This document shows, one piece after another, positions 44,689 through 53,170 of a stretch of 64,000 bases of DNA. The notes beneath the pieces were generated by a model that saw only the letters and a list, made by a program, of their open reading frames with translations, was not told where the DNA came from and did no database searches. A program made the translations under genes and the position numbers. Every line of letters starts with the position of its first letter. Within the stretch, counting starts at the first letter, position 1. Source of the stretch: Flaviflagellibacter deserti (GTDB lineage: Bacteria; Pseudomonadota; Alphaproteobacteria; Rhizobiales; Methylopilaceae); the NCBI RefSeq assembly GCF_042652085.1, contig NZ_JBHSJF010000008.1, forward strand, positions 434,001 through 498,000, written 5' to 3'.

Positions 44689-45673
44689 GTGGCAGCAAAG
44701 ATACGCGTCCATATTCAGGAAAATGACGGCCCCAACGCGATCTATCGGATCGACGCCGAGAAGTATCGGCGGGAGAGTGCGGCCTACCAACAGATCGCCG
44801 ACCGGCTTGAGGTCTCGTTCGGTGCGACAGACGAGGAAGCGGATGCCGGACTTGAGGCGGCTGAGGTGGTCCTGTGCGGCTATTTCAACAACAAGGGACT
44901 CGCCGAGCGCGCGCCGCACCTGCGCTGGGTCCAATCGATCTTCGCCGGCGTCGACAAGCTCATCCCGGCCATTCCGCCGGGCGTGACGCTGACCAATTCG
45001 AGCGGCATCCACGCCCAGAAAGCGGGTGAATACGCGATGGGCGCGATCCTGATGCTGAACAGCGCCCTTCCACAGTTCGTGGAAGCGCAGCGGCAGACGA
45101 AATGGGAGCAGATATTCACGCCCTCGGTGAGCCGGCGGACGGTGCTGATCCTGGGGGCAGGGCGGTTGGCGAGCGCTGTCGCGCGTCATGCCAGTCACTT
45201 CGGCATGAGGGTAATCGGTGTTGCCCGCTCGGGTGGCGCTCGCCCCGATTTCCCGGAATGCTATCCGGTGGATCAATTGCCGGAACTCCTGCCGCAAGCC
45301 GATTTCCTGGTGTTGATGGTGCCCAACACAGCGGAGACGAACGGGTTGATCGGCCGTCGTGAGCTCGATCTCCTGCCTTCGCATGCCGGTGTCATCAGCC
45401 TTGGGCGATCGCAGGTGATGGACCACGGCGCGCTTATCGAGAAGCTCGAAAGGGGAACTCGGGGGCGCCTTCCTCGACGTCTTCGACAAGGAGCCGCTTC
45501 CTGCGAATTCTCCGCTCTGGAAGACGCCCCGCCTCTTCATCAGTCCGCATTGCGCGCTCGATGACGGACCGGACTACGTCAGGCTCAGCCTCGACATGTT
45601 CTTCGACAACATGCGCCGTTACCTGGACGGCGAGCCGCTGCGGAACGTGGTCGATACGGGGCGGGGTTACTGA
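44689..45673 (+). pseudogene. D-2-hydroxyacid dehydrogenase, frameshifted
   Basis: GTG 44689 opens a D-isomer 2-hydroxyacid dehydrogenase: 'LRWVQSIFAGVDKLIPAI', 'NSSGIHAQKAGEYAMGAIL', the NAD motif 'VLILGAGRLASAVARHAS', and 'VPNTAETNGLIGRRELDLL'. After 'LIEKLER' at a GGGG run near 45450 the frame is lost. One frame over, the true end is intact: 'GGAFLDVFDKEPLP', 'ISPHCALDDGPDYVRLSL' and 'NVVDTGRGY' to TGA 45673. One extra G (or loss of two bases) accounts for it. The catalytic His lies after the shift. It may be a real mutation, a sequencing error in the G run, or slippage. Confidence 0.82.
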
Positions 45674-45857
45674 TGACCGAGGTCTACAGCATCCCGCAAG
45701 TTCTCCGGCGCATCCGTACCGAAGCGCCGTGCCTGACATTGCCGCTGATGAAGGGCGCGACGGGTCTTCCGATCGTTTGCAACTGGTGGCCGACGGCTAT
45801 CAGGATCTCAAGCTGCTATCGATAGCGACCATGCTCGAAAAGACCGGCACGGCCTGA
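45673..45857 (+). pseudogene. Amidase (amidase-signature family) remnant with large internal deletion
   Basis: The ATG overlaps the dehydrogenase stop (TGATG). The frame starts with an amidase-like N terminus 'EVYSIPQVLRRIRT' and jumps at once to the typical C terminus 'PCLTLPLMKGATGLPI', followed in another frame by 'LQLVADGYQDLKLLSIATM' and a stop at 45857. Roughly 400 residues including the Ser-Ser-Lys catalytic core are missing, and a single-base deletion near 45775 shifts the end. Not functional. An intact relative would be an AtzE/AtzF- or GatA-type amidase. No other family fits both ends as well. Confidence 0.7.
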
Positions 45858-45866
45858 TCCCGCCGT

Positions 45867-46553
45867 TCAGGCGTCAAGCTTCGCCAGAATGGCCTGGGCG
45901 GTGCGGGTGTTATGTTCCTTCAGCCGCCTGGACAGTTCGGCACCGTCCCGCTGGCGAAGCGCATCCATGATCCAGGCGTGCTCCTTCGCGGATTCGCTCC
46001 ACCGGTTCTGGTCGTCGTTCACCATGTAACGAGCCCTCTGCAGCTTGGCGAAGAGCTGGTTGTAGGTGTTCAGCAGGACCGCGTTTCCACTGAGCCCGAT
46101 CATCGACTGGTGGAAAGAGATGTTCAGCTCGAAATAGCTGTTCCGGTCGGCGGCATCGCGCTTGCTGCTCATCTCGGTCGTGATCTGATCGAGACGGGCA
46201 ATATCTACGTTCGATACTCGATCGCAGATGAGGGGACCGGCGAGTTCTTCCAGCGCGCCGAGGACGTCGAAGGTCTGTGCGATCTCCTTGGGAGAGATCC
46301 TGGCGACGGTGCTGCCGCGGTGCGGCCGCATCTCTACCAGCCCTTCGGATGCCAGTATCTTCAGCGCTTCGCGCAAAGGAGTACGGGAGACGCCAAAGAC
46401 TTCGACCAGTTCATGTTCTGTGAAACGCGCGCCTGGCTCCAGTTCACAGCGTATGATCATCTGCCGAAGTCGGCTGACAATGTCGTCGTGAAGGGAAGAC
46501 GATGAAGAAGGGCCGAGGCTGTCCAGTTCTTTGCGATTAAGTTGGGTATTCAT
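45867..46553 (-). CDS. GntR family regulator, FCD (FadR-like) subfamily (second)
   Basis: 228 residues. A winged helix-turn-helix (about 18-85) contains 'LRQMIIRCELEPGARFTE', 'FGVSRTPLREALKILASEGLVEM' and 'HRGSTVARI'. The FCD ligand domain follows, with 'YFELNISFHQSMI' and 'EHAWIMDAL' carrying metal-binding residues. It differs from the first GntR and is divergent from the decarboxylase-like/hydantoinase operon. Palindromes at 46696-46733 lie between. Confidence 0.88.
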   Translation of the reverse strand: MNTQLNRKELDSLGPSSSSSLHDDIVSRLRQMIIRCELEPGARFTEHELVEVFGVSRTPLREALKILASEGLVEMRPHRGSTVARISPKEIAQTFDVLGALEELAGPLICDRVSNVDIARLDQITTEMSSKRDAADRNSYFELNISFHQSMIGLSGNAVLLNTYNQLFAKLQRARYMVNDDQNRWSESAKEHAWIMDALRQRDGAELSRRLKEHNTRTAQAILAKLDA

Positions 46554-46695
46554 CAGCCGGTCGCTCTAGAAAAATGGAAGGCGCGCCTGAATCTTCAGCG
46601 GCGGGAATCACGTTAGCACTGCCATTGCGGAGCCCACCACTTATTCTCGGCATTCCCGTGCTCTTGCGCACACCTCAAATGCGTATAATCCAATC

Positions 46696-46733
46696 TGATG
46701 CAAATGAATGCATCAATGTAATTTTGTATGCAA
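46696..46733. promoter_or_regulatory. Candidate GntR operators upstream of the second GntR and hydantoinase operon
   Basis: TGATGCA/TGCATCA (46696-46702 and 46709-46715, 6-base spacer) is a perfect inverted repeat. TTGTATGCAA at 46724-46733 is of the FadR/VanR-type palindrome class. The segment is markedly A/T-rich compared with its surroundings, as expected for a promoter region. Confidence 0.55.
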
Positions 46734-46842
46734 TAATTGACGAGGCATGTAGGGGCTCGGTATTTTGCGATGCAAGCACCGGCCCTTCTCTCTGAAGCGG
46801 GATTGGGGCGCTGTCTTCCTGGCTCGGATTAGCGAGATCATC

Positions 46843-47598
46843 GTGACGTCATCCAAAGCCGTTCGTCTTGGCATGCTCACGCCATCGTCCAACACGGTGC
46901 TCGAACCGCTCACGTTCGCGATGGCGTCGTCCGCACCCGAGGTGACCGCGCATTTCTCCCGCTTTCGGGTCACGCAGATCGGATTGTCCGCGGCAGCGCT
47001 CGACCAGTTCGAGGCCGGCGGAATTCTCGCGGCTGCCGATCTGCTCGCGGACGCGAATGTGGACGTCATCGCCTGGAACGGAACGTCGGCGGCATGGCTG
47101 GGTTTCGATCGCGACGAGGCCCTCTGTGACATGATCACCCAGCGCACCGGCATTGCCGCGTGCACGGCGGTGCTCGCGTTTCGCGAATTGTTCGACGCCC
47201 ATGGTTTGAAGCGGATAGGCCTGGTGACGCCCTACACCAGGGATGTTCAGCAGAAGATCATGGCGAACTGGGATGAGGCGGGCTTTTCGTGTACCGCCGA
47301 GCGTCACCTCGACCTCAGCGAGAACTTCTCATTCGCCGAGGTCGGCGAGGATCAGATCGCTGACATGGTGCGCGATGTTACGCGCGAGGGATGCGACGCA
47401 GTGGCGATCGTCTGCACGAACCTGAACGGCGCGGCTCTTGCTCCCCGGCTGGAGCGAGAGCTCGGGATACCCGTCCTGGATTCGATTTCGGTCACGTTCT
47501 GGAAGTGCATGGCGCTCGCCGGCCGGCGCCCGGCGGACCTGTCGGATTGGGGCGGTCCGTTCAGCCTTGCGGGGGAATTGGGCCGGGAGGAGGCTTGA
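46843..47598 (+). CDS. Maleate isomerase/arylmalonate decarboxylase (AMDase)-family protein
   Basis: About 251 residues from GTG 46843; upstream starts are possible. The fold is the Asp/Glu racemase superfamily. In maleate isomerases the first active-site motif carries a cysteine (CTS); here it reads 'WNGTSAAWLG', glycine in place of cysteine, as in arylmalonate decarboxylase. The second cysteine is kept in 'AIVCTNLNGAALAP'. A Gly/Cys arrangement argues for a decarboxylase-like rather than two-cysteine isomerase mechanism. First gene of a three-gene operon with hydantoinase (ATG overlaps its stop) and SDR. Confidence 0.8.
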   Translation: MTSSKAVRLGMLTPSSNTVLEPLTFAMASSAPEVTAHFSRFRVTQIGLSAAALDQFEAGGILAAADLLADANVDVIAWNGTSAAWLGFDRDEALCDMITQRTGIAACTAVLAFRELFDAHGLKRIGLVTPYTRDVQQKIMANWDEAGFSCTAERHLDLSENFSFAEVGEDQIADMVRDVTREGCDAVAIVCTNLNGAALAPRLERELGIPVLDSISVTFWKCMALAGRRPADLSDWGGPFSLAGELGREEA

Positions 47599-49025
47599 TG
47601 GCGGAATTCGATCTCATCCTGCGCGGCGGCACGGTCGTCACCGAGGCGGATACGACGCGGTGCGATGTCGGCATCAGGAACGGCAAGATCGTCGCGCTGG
47701 CCGATGATCTCGGCACAGCGGCGGCCGAGGTGATCGACGCGACGGGAAAGTGGATCCTGCCGGGCGGCATCGACAGTCATGTCCATCTCTCGCAACCGTC
47801 CGGCCCCGGCATCAAGATGGCGGACGATTTCGAGACCGGCACCCGGTCCGCGGCCTTCGGCGGCAATACGATGGTGCTGCCGTTCTGCCTACAGCAGAAG
47901 GGGCAATCCCTTCGCGAAGCGCTGAAGCACTATCACGCCGAAGCGGACGGGCGCTGCTACACCGACGTCTCGTTCCACCTCATCATCAGCGACCCCAGCG
48001 AGCAATTGCTCGGTCAGGAATTGCCGGCTCTGGTGCAGGACGGGTACACCTCGTTCAAGGTTTTCATGACCTACGAGGACCTGCGGCTCTCTGACCTCGA
48101 ATTGCTTCAGGTCATGGATGTCGGACGCTCGACCGGCGCGCTGGTCATGGTTCATGCGGAGAACCACGACGCCATACGCTTCCTGACCGAGCGTCTGGAG
48201 CGAGAAGGCCGCACCGCGCCCCGTCATCATGCCACGTCGCGGCCGATCGCCGTCGAACGCGAGGCGACCCATCGCGCGATCTCGCTGGCGGAGATCGTCG
48301 ACGTGCCGGTGATGATCGTCCACGTCTCGAATCGAGAGGCGATCGAGGAGATCCGCCGCGGCCGCCAGAAAGGGCTGAAGATCTTTGGCGAAACCTGCCC
48401 GCAATATCTGGTGCTCACGGAAAGCGACCTCGATGGCCTGAACATGGAGGGAGCGAAATATGTCTGCTCGCCTCCGCCGCGCGACCAGGAGAGTCAGGAT
48501 GCCTGCTGGCAGGGGATCGAGGACGGGACATTCGATGTCTATTCGTCCGATCACTGCCCGTTCCGCTATGAGGACGCGGCGGGCAAGCTGGCGCCCAACG
48601 GACGAACGAGCTTCCGCTGGATACCCAACGGCATCCCCGGAATAGCGACCCGGTTGCCGATCCTGTTTTCGGAAGGCGTGGTGAAGGGGCGGATATCACC
48701 CCAACGGTTCGTCGCCCTGACCTCGACCAACCACGCACGCGCCTACGGTCTTTATCCCCGCAAGGGCACGATCGCGATCGGCGCAGACGCGGACATCGCG
48801 ATCTGGGACCCCGCCAGGACCGTGACCATTACGCACGATCTCCTTCACGACGGCTGCGACTACACCCCCTATGAGGGGATGGAGATCACCGGCTGGCCAA
48901 TCACCACCATCGTGCGTGGCGTAACGGTGGTCCTCGACGGAGAGCTCGTCTCGAACAAACCCCAGGGGACGTACATCCCCCGGGAACTGTCCGAATTCGT
49001 CAGTCGGCCGGTCATGCTCTCCTGA
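47598..49025 (+). CDS. D-hydantoinase/dihydropyrimidinase-type cyclic amidohydrolase
   Basis: 475 residues from ATG 47598 (GGAGG upstream), normal for the family. The binuclear metal site is complete: H61-x-H63 in 'GGIDSHVHLSQ', carboxylated Lys154 in 'TSFKVFMTY', His in 'MVHAENHD', His in 'VHVSNREA', and Asp in 'YSSDHCPF'. It opens hydantoins, dihydropyrimidines or related cyclic ureides to N-carbamoyl amino acids. The nitrilase-like protein at 35 kb or the isochorismatase-fold hydrolases could take the next step. Substrate not certain. Confidence 0.9.
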   Translation: MAEFDLILRGGTVVTEADTTRCDVGIRNGKIVALADDLGTAAAEVIDATGKWILPGGIDSHVHLSQPSGPGIKMADDFETGTRSAAFGGNTMVLPFCLQQKGQSLREALKHYHAEADGRCYTDVSFHLIISDPSEQLLGQELPALVQDGYTSFKVFMTYEDLRLSDLELLQVMDVGRSTGALVMVHAENHDAIRFLTERLEREGRTAPRHHATSRPIAVEREATHRAISLAEIVDVPVMIVHVSNREAIEEIRRGRQKGLKIFGETCPQYLVLTESDLDGLNMEGAKYVCSPPPRDQESQDACWQGIEDGTFDVYSSDHCPFRYEDAAGKLAPNGRTSFRWIPNGIPGIATRLPILFSEGVVKGRISPQRFVALTSTNHARAYGLYPRKGTIAIGADADIAIWDPARTVTITHDLLHDGCDYTPYEGMEITGWPITTIVRGVTVVLDGELVSNKPQGTYIPRELSEFVSRPVMLS

Positions 49026-49065
49026 TCGCGAGATACCAAAATCTGCAGAGACGGAGGGACCTGAC

Positions 49066-49815
49066 TTGGGAAGGTTGGAAGGGAAACTGGCGCTCGTCAC
49101 CGGCGCGGCTCGTCGCGACAGCATCGGCCGGGCAATCGCACTGTGTCTCGCGGAGGAGGGGGCTGACGTCGTCGTCGCCGATTTCAACCGAGCGGAGGAA
49201 GCCGAGGAAATCGTGCGCGAGATCGAAGTGCTCGGCCGCCGCGCGTTCGCAGTCGCAGGAAACGTTTCGCTCGTCGCGGACTGCCGAAGGCTTGTGCCGG
49301 AGGCCGTGGCCCTGCTGGGTGGCCTCGATATCCTGGTCAATAATGCCGGCTACTCGCATCACCAACCGGTGCTCGACATCACCGAGGCCGATTATGACGA
49401 GATGCTGGACCTCAATCTCAAGGGCCCTTTCTTTTTGGCCCAGGCAGCCATCCCGCATCTGATGAAGCGCGCCGGCGGGCGGATCATCAACATATCGTCC
49501 GAACAGGCCTACATCGGCGATCGTGGCCTGCCGCATTACAGCGCCGCCAAGGCCGGGATGATGGCGATGTCCAGATCCCTCGCCCTCGCGCTGGCTCCGA
49601 ACATAGCCGTGAACTGCGTCGCGCCCGGTCCAACGGCCACCGGCCGCTTTCGCGCCGGTCCCGAATACACCGACGAAATCCGTGACCGGATACCCCTGAA
49701 GCGCTGGGGCGAGCCGCGAGACGTCGGCCGCTCCGTCGTCTTTCTCGCGTCATCCGACGGCGACGCCTTCACCGGGCAGGTGCTGGATCCGAATTGCGGA
49801 ACCGTGATGCCCTGA
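49066..49815 (+). CDS. Short-chain dehydrogenase/reductase (SDR)
   Basis: 249 residues, TTG start with GGAGGG seven bases upstream. Cofactor motif 'ALVTGAARRDSIGRAIA', 'NNAGYSH', catalytic Ser in 'INISSEQAY', and Tyr/Lys in 'YSAAKAGM' are all present. The third residue set in 'VVVADFNRAEEAEE' (Asp after strand 2) favours NAD(H). Likely oxidises or reduces a hydroxy or keto intermediate of the pathway; substrate unknown. Convergent with the cupin gene. Confidence 0.92.
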   Translation: MGRLEGKLALVTGAARRDSIGRAIALCLAEEGADVVVADFNRAEEAEEIVREIEVLGRRAFAVAGNVSLVADCRRLVPEAVALLGGLDILVNNAGYSHHQPVLDITEADYDEMLDLNLKGPFFLAQAAIPHLMKRAGGRIINISSEQAYIGDRGLPHYSAAKAGMMAMSRSLALALAPNIAVNCVAPGPTATGRFRAGPEYTDEIRDRIPLKRWGEPRDVGRSVVFLASSDGDAFTGQVLDPNCGTVMP

Positions 49816-49853
49816 CCCAGGGCGGGCCTGGATCGCCGAGCAGGAATGCCTGC

Positions 49854-50207
49854 TTACAGCGGCCCGCTCGCGATGATCCTGACCGGCCGCTCCCAGATCA
49901 GCAGGGCAACGCAGCCCTCGTCGCTCCAGACGTCGTGCGAAGTTCCGGGCGGGTTGATCGTCAGCGAGCCCTTGTCGTAGCGGCCGCGCTCGTCGGATTG
50001 CGAGCCGTCGAGGATCAGGACGTGCTCGAAGCCGGTGTGCTCATGATAGGGCACGCGGGCGTTTTCCTCGTAGCGCAGGATCGCCGCCGCCGGGCCGTCG
50101 CCCGAGCCGTAGAGCGGGTGGATGGTGACGCCGGGGTGAAAGGGCTGGAAATCGAGCTTTTTCCAACCGCCGTCGATGAGATCGCCGAGGAGGAGCGGGT
50201 CGATCAT
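49854..50207 (-). CDS. Cupin domain protein
   Basis: 117 residues forming one cupin: 'FHPGVTIHPLYG', the metal motif 'VPYHEHTGFEHVLILDG' (two His and one Glu) and 'INPPGTSHDVWSDEGC' (third His). It resembles ChrR-like/anti-sigma or small dioxygenase-type cupins. The ATG overlaps the hydrolase stop by three bases, so it is the last gene of the BMP-importer operon. It could be an isomerase, a dioxygenase or a sensor. Confidence 0.85.
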   Translation of the reverse strand: MIDPLLLGDLIDGGWKKLDFQPFHPGVTIHPLYGSGDGPAAAILRYEENARVPYHEHTGFEHVLILDGSQSDERGRYDKGSLTINPPGTSHDVWSDEGCVALLIWERPVRIIASGPL

Positions 50208-50887
50208 TCTGCTGCGTCCGCGAGAGTGAGTGCGCTGGCGGCCTCGGCCGCCGTCGCGGTCCAGCCGACGATCGCGCCCTGGGCGCGGATCATGTCGATG
50301 GTCGCCGCCTTGAACTCCGGGAAATAGCTTTCGGTCGCGTCCTCGACGAGGAGGCACGAATAGCCGCGGTCGTTCGCTTCACGCATGGTCGTCTGCACGC
50401 ACACTTCGGTCGTGACGCCTCCGAACAGCAGATGCGTCGTGCCCCAGGATTTCAGGATGTCGCCGAGCGGGGTTGCGTAGAACGCGCCCTTGCCCGGTTT
50501 GTCGAGCACGGTCTCCCCCGGCAGCGCCGCGAGTTCGCCGATGATCTCGACGCCCGGCTCGCCCGAGATCAGGACCCGGCCCATCGGCCCGTCGTCGCCG
50601 ATGCGGAGCGAGGGTTCACCGCGCTCGCGCTTGGCGGGCGGGCAGTCGGACAGGTCCGGCCGGTGGCATTCCCGGGTGTGGACGATCGGGATGCCGTGCG
50701 CGCGCGCGGTGTCGAGCAACAGCTTCGCGCCTGGGATGATGGCGCGCAGCAGAGACACGTCGTTGCCGAGCGTCTCGCCGAAGCCGCCGGGCTCCATGAA
50801 GTCGCGCTGCATGTCGATCATGATCAGAGCCGTCTTTCCCGGCGGGAAGGAATAGGCAAACGGCTGCGCGGAAGAGATCGTGGCCAT
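50204..50887 (-). CDS. Isochorismatase-fold cysteine hydrolase (N-carbamoylsarcosine amidase/biuret hydrolase-like)
   Basis: 227 residues. The triad is visible: Asp25 in 'IMIDMQRDF', Lys in 'LDKPGKGAFY' and the nucleophile Cys in 'VTTEVCVQTTMREAND'; the cis-peptide Val/Thr stretch precedes it. The 'IRAQGAIVG' Gln also matches the BiuH sister gene. Likely cleaves a carbamoyl or ureido bond, releasing ammonia. Clearly a divergent paralogue of the protein at 52.4 kb (shared 'REGHRPDL/RECHRPDL', 'DKPGKG', 'REAND'), so two related substrates are probable. Coupled to the ABC ATPase. Confidence 0.88.
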   Translation of the reverse strand: MATISSAQPFAYSFPPGKTALIMIDMQRDFMEPGGFGETLGNDVSLLRAIIPGAKLLLDTARAHGIPIVHTRECHRPDLSDCPPAKRERGEPSLRIGDDGPMGRVLISGEPGVEIIGELAALPGETVLDKPGKGAFYATPLGDILKSWGTTHLLFGGVTTEVCVQTTMREANDRGYSCLLVEDATESYFPEFKAATIDMIRAQGAIVGWTATAAEAASALTLADAAE

Positions 50888-52437
50888 CAGCCGTGCCCCA
50901 CCATGTGACGGCCGATATCGAGCGCGTCGGCGCCTGGTCCCGGCGTTTCGTGGACGATCTCGCCGTGATGCATGACGACGATGCGGTCGGAAAGCTCCAT
51001 CACCTCGTCGAGGTCTTCGGAAAGGAGCAGGACCGCCGTCCCGGCATTTCGCGCGGCAACAATGCGGGCGCGGACTTCGGCGACGGCCTTCACGTCCAGG
51101 CCGAAGCAAGGGTTCGAGATGACCAGGAGGTCGACCTCGCCGTCGAACTCGCGGGCGAGGGTGGCGCGCTGGACATTGCCACCGGACAGCGCGGCGATCG
51201 GCGCTTCGGGCGAGGGTGTGCGGACGCCATAGGACTGGATCATGCCGAGCGCGCGCTCGTTCATGCCCTTGAGGTCGAGCCAGCGGCGCGGACCCTTCTC
51301 GTCGTGGTCGAAGCGGCGCAGATTCATGTTCGCCACCACGCTCATCTTCGGCACGCTGGCATTCCTCAGGGGCTCCTCCGGGAGGACGCGGACGCCCAGT
51401 CTGCGCGCCTCGTCCCGGCCACCGTGATAGGGCGCGCCGGAGACGAGGACGTCTCCGCTTGCAGGAGAACGCTGACCGCCGAGCACTTCGACGAGGTCTT
51501 TCTGGCCATTGCCCGACACGCCCGCGACTCCGACGATTTCGCGTGGGCGGACGACGAGCTTGTCGATCGAAAGGCCGAAGCGGCCAAGTTCGCCTTCCGT
51601 TTTCAGATTGCGGATGGCGAGACGCTCCTCTGCGTCCGGGCCTCCCAGGCGCTCGACCGGCTTTGGCGCGTGCGGCTCGCCGATCATCATCGCCGTCAGT
51701 TCTTCAGGCCCCAGTTCCTTGGCACTGCCGGAACCGGCGAACTTGCCCTTGCGGAGCACGGTGACGTCGTCGGCATAGGCCGCGACCTCCTTCAGCTTGT
51801 GGGTGATGATCACGACGGTGATGTCGCCCATCTCGACCAGCGAGCGGACAAGCCCCAGCACTTCGGCCGCTTCCTGCGGGGTGAGGGTCGAGGTCGGTTC
51901 GTCGAGCACGATCAGGCGACGGTTGAGATAGAGCTGCTTGAGGATCTCGGTCTTCTGCCGCTCGCCCGCCGCGAGTTCGCCGACGGGAACGTCCATCGGG
52001 ACGAGGAAGGGCATGTTCTTCAGGAAGTTGAAGAGCTGCCTGCGCTCCGCCTTCCAGTCGATGATGCCCGGGACATTCGAGCGCGACATCACCAGGTTCT
52101 CTGAGGCCGTCATCGATGGGACGAGCGTGAAGTGCTGGTAGACCATGCCCATGCCGAGCGCGTCCGCGTCGGCGGGCCGGGCGATGGTCGCCTCGCGGCC
52201 CTCGACGACGAAATCGCCCTCGTCGGACTTGTAATAACCGAGCAGGCATTTGACGAAGGTGGACTTCCCGGCTCCGTTCTCGCCGAGCAGCGCATGGACG
52301 GTGCCGCGGCGGATCTTGAGCGAGACATTGTCGAGCGCGACGAACGGGCCGAAGCGCTTGGTGACGCCGATCGCCTCGACCTCAAGCGCGCGGTGGGCGG
52401 GCTTGTCGTGGAAGACCGGGTCGAGCGCGGCGCTCAT
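50887..52437 (-). CDS. BMP/nucleoside-type ABC importer ATP-binding protein (two domains)
   Basis: 516 residues with two ATPase domains. The first is complete: 'GENGAGKST' Walker A, 'YQHFTLVPSMTASENL', a modified signature 'LAAGERQKTEILK', Walker B 'LIVLDEPTSTLTPQE' and H-loop 'ITHKLKEV'. The second has a degenerate Walker A ('GVSGNGQKDLVEVL') and 'LSGGNVQRATLAREF', as usual in YufO/RbsA-like proteins. It serves with two permeases and a BMP-type binding protein. Start and stop overlap both neighbouring hydrolase genes, showing one operon. Confidence 0.93.
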   Translation of the reverse strand: MSAALDPVFHDKPAHRALEVEAIGVTKRFGPFVALDNVSLKIRRGTVHALLGENGAGKSTFVKCLLGYYKSDEGDFVVEGREATIARPADADALGMGMVYQHFTLVPSMTASENLVMSRSNVPGIIDWKAERRQLFNFLKNMPFLVPMDVPVGELAAGERQKTEILKQLYLNRRLIVLDEPTSTLTPQEAAEVLGLVRSLVEMGDITVVIITHKLKEVAAYADDVTVLRKGKFAGSGSAKELGPEELTAMMIGEPHAPKPVERLGGPDAEERLAIRNLKTEGELGRFGLSIDKLVVRPREIVGVAGVSGNGQKDLVEVLGGQRSPASGDVLVSGAPYHGGRDEARRLGVRVLPEEPLRNASVPKMSVVANMNLRRFDHDEKGPRRWLDLKGMNERALGMIQSYGVRTPSPEAPIAALSGGNVQRATLAREFDGEVDLLVISNPCFGLDVKAVAEVRARIVAARNAGTAVLLLSEDLDEVMELSDRIVVMHHGEIVHETPGPGADALDIGRHMVGHG

Positions 52438-53162
52438 GGCAGCGCCTCGATCAAGTCATCCGAGGTCGCGACCGCGCCGAATACGCCACCCTGCATCTTG
52501 ATCATGTCGATCGCGGCGAGGTGGTTCTCGGTCTTGGTCGCGCCGGTGCAGTCCGACAGCAGCAGGCACTCGTAGCCAATGTCGTTGGCGTCGCGCATCG
52601 TGGTGTGGACGCAGACATCGGTCGTGACGCCGGTCAGCACGATATTGCGGATGCCGCGCGTCTTCAGCACGAGTTCGAGATCGGTCGCGACGAACGAACC
52701 CTTGCCCGGCTTGTCGATGATGACCTCGCCAGGCTCCGGCTGAAGCTCGGGGATGATCTCCCAGCCCGGCTCGCCGCGCACGAGGATGCGGCCGCAGGGG
52801 CCCTGGTCGCCGATGCCGGCGCCGATGCGCTGCGAGCGCCAGCGCTTGTTGGCGGGAAGGTCGGCCAAGTCCGGGCGATGGCCCTCGCGGGTGTGGATGA
52901 TGTGATAGCCCTTGCTCCGCATCACCGAGAGCAGGCGGCGTATAGGCTCGATGGGCGCACGCGTGTTCGAGATGTCGTAGCCCATCACGTCGACGTAGCC
53001 GCCGGGGGCGCAGAAATCGACCTGCATGTCGATGACGATCAGCGCCGTGTTCTCGGGGCGGAGATCGCCGTCGAACGGCCAGGGATAGGGATCGGACTTG
53101 ATGGTCCGTCCGTTCGGCACGAAGGCGGCGGCGATGCGTTCGTCGTCGAGCGTATCCGTCAT
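52434..53162 (-). CDS. biuH: Biuret hydrolase-like isochorismatase-fold amidohydrolase
   Basis: 242 residues. From memory it closely matches the biuret hydrolase of Rhizobium leguminosarum, which converts biuret to allophanate and ammonia: 'REGHRPDLADLPANKRWR' and 'RGEPGWEIIPEL' are shared. Counting from the first ATG (53165), Asp46 in 'VIDMQVDF', Lys152 in 'DKPGKGSF', Cys185 in 'TTDVCVHT' and Gln225 in 'IKMQGGVFG' sit at a constant +10 offset from BiuH Asp36, Lys142, Cys175 and Gln215. N-carbamoylsarcosine or ureidoacrylate amidase activity is the alternative. No allophanate hydrolase is visible, though an amidase remnant is. Confidence 0.82.
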   Translation of the reverse strand: MTDTLDDERIAAAFVPNGRTIKSDPYPWPFDGDLRPENTALIVIDMQVDFCAPGGYVDVMGYDISNTRAPIEPIRRLLSVMRSKGYHIIHTREGHRPDLADLPANKRWRSQRIGAGIGDQGPCGRILVRGEPGWEIIPELQPEPGEVIIDKPGKGSFVATDLELVLKTRGIRNIVLTGVTTDVCVHTTMRDANDIGYECLLLSDCTGATKTENHLAAIDMIKMQGGVFGAVATSDDLIEALP

Positions 53163-53170
53163 CATTGGCC

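Noticed and set aside
46843..47598. Calling this gene maleate cis-trans isomerase
   Set aside because: The first catalytic cysteine is replaced by glycine, so the isomerase name would be misleading.
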